From the NCBI RefSeq assembly GCF_039729145.1, contig NZ_CP155793.1, positions 930,001 to 994,000 on the forward strand: a stretch of DNA of 64,000 nt, written 5' to 3'. The notes beneath the pieces are model-generated. The model was not told the DNA's origin, did no database searches, and saw nothing but the letters and a program-made list of their open reading frames with translations. A program made the translations under genes and the position numbers. The stretch's first letter is position 1; each line of letters begins with the position of its first letter. This DNA is from Microbacterium sp. SY138. GTDB lineage: Bacteria; Actinomycetota; Actinomycetes; Actinomycetales; Microbacteriaceae. Below, in pieces: positions 63,976-64,000 of the stretch.

Positions 63976-64000
63976 GTCGTCCTCCCGGTCTCGGAGCCAG

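Overview
The window is GC-rich, densely packed DNA from a motile Gram-positive actinobacterium, most likely a Microbacterium-like member of the Microbacteriaceae. The flagellar set has no P- or L-ring genes. It carries a CsrA-FliW pair and a SigD/FliA-type sigma factor. There is a sortase-type LPxTG wall protein, and many genes have a -10 hexamer six bases before the start codon, as in leaderless actinobacterial transcripts. The genus is inferred from gene content; no rRNA is present. No stretch of more than 300 bases lacks a gene, and I saw no tRNA, rRNA, CRISPR array, insertion sequence or prophage.

Positions 835-36875 hold a nearly complete flagellar locus. An export/motor operon on the minus strand runs flbD-motA-motB-fliM-fliN-fliO-fliP-fliQ-fliR-flhB-flhA-csrA (10084 to 835). 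A basal-body/hook operon runs flgB-flgC-fliE-fliF-fliG-fliH-fliI-fliJ-fliK-flgD-flgE (29519 to 20426). Flagellin, cap and chaperones follow (fliC, fliD, fliS, a small FliT-like gene), then the sigma gene fliA. Divergent from fliA is flgN-flgK-flgL-fliW. Most junctions are 1- or 4-base stop/start overlaps. Four promoters share the box TAAC-N15-GCCGA(T/C)AG and sit before flbD, flgB, fliC and flgN, so one FliA-type regulon is likely. The flagellin leader carries two CACGGA sites, one in a hairpin loop and one on the Shine-Dalgarno sequence. With csrA and fliW in the same locus this looks like a complete CsrA-FliW-flagellin homeostasis switch.

A 10-kb block (10315-20212) of non-flagellar genes splits the two big flagellar operons: a Fic protein with a winged-helix tail and a palindromic operator, an acyl-CoA ligase, a two-helix membrane protein, a cupin and a 1988-residue LPxTG surface protein built of ten Lys/Asn-paired modules.

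Positions 36935-43179 hold tsaB-rimI-tsaD (tRNA t6A synthesis), three membrane proteins (two of them paralogues) and a methyltransferase. Positions 43226-46143 hold groES under two CIRCE operators, a RarD/EamA permease and a branched-chain amino acid-type binding protein. The matching ABC transporter genes livH-livM-livG-livF (50374 to 46236) are convergent with the binding protein; LivH carries a fused extracytoplasmic beta-domain. guaB, a DUF4190-like protein and a DUF2277 protein follow.

Positions 53276-59788 are a tightly coupled seven-gene operon: a response regulator fused to a PIG-L deacetylase, an ATP-grasp ligase, a PHP hydrolase, a processive family 2 glycosyltransferase, a 47-residue membrane peptide, a stand-alone receiver and a membrane histidine kinase. 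I consider this the best candidate for an undescribed system: a phosphorelay-controlled surface-glycan synthesis and modification machine. The right end holds a VapBC toxin-antitoxin pair, an OsmC protein, an ABC-F ATPase and a sarcosine/N-methyltryptophan oxidase-like flavoenzyme.
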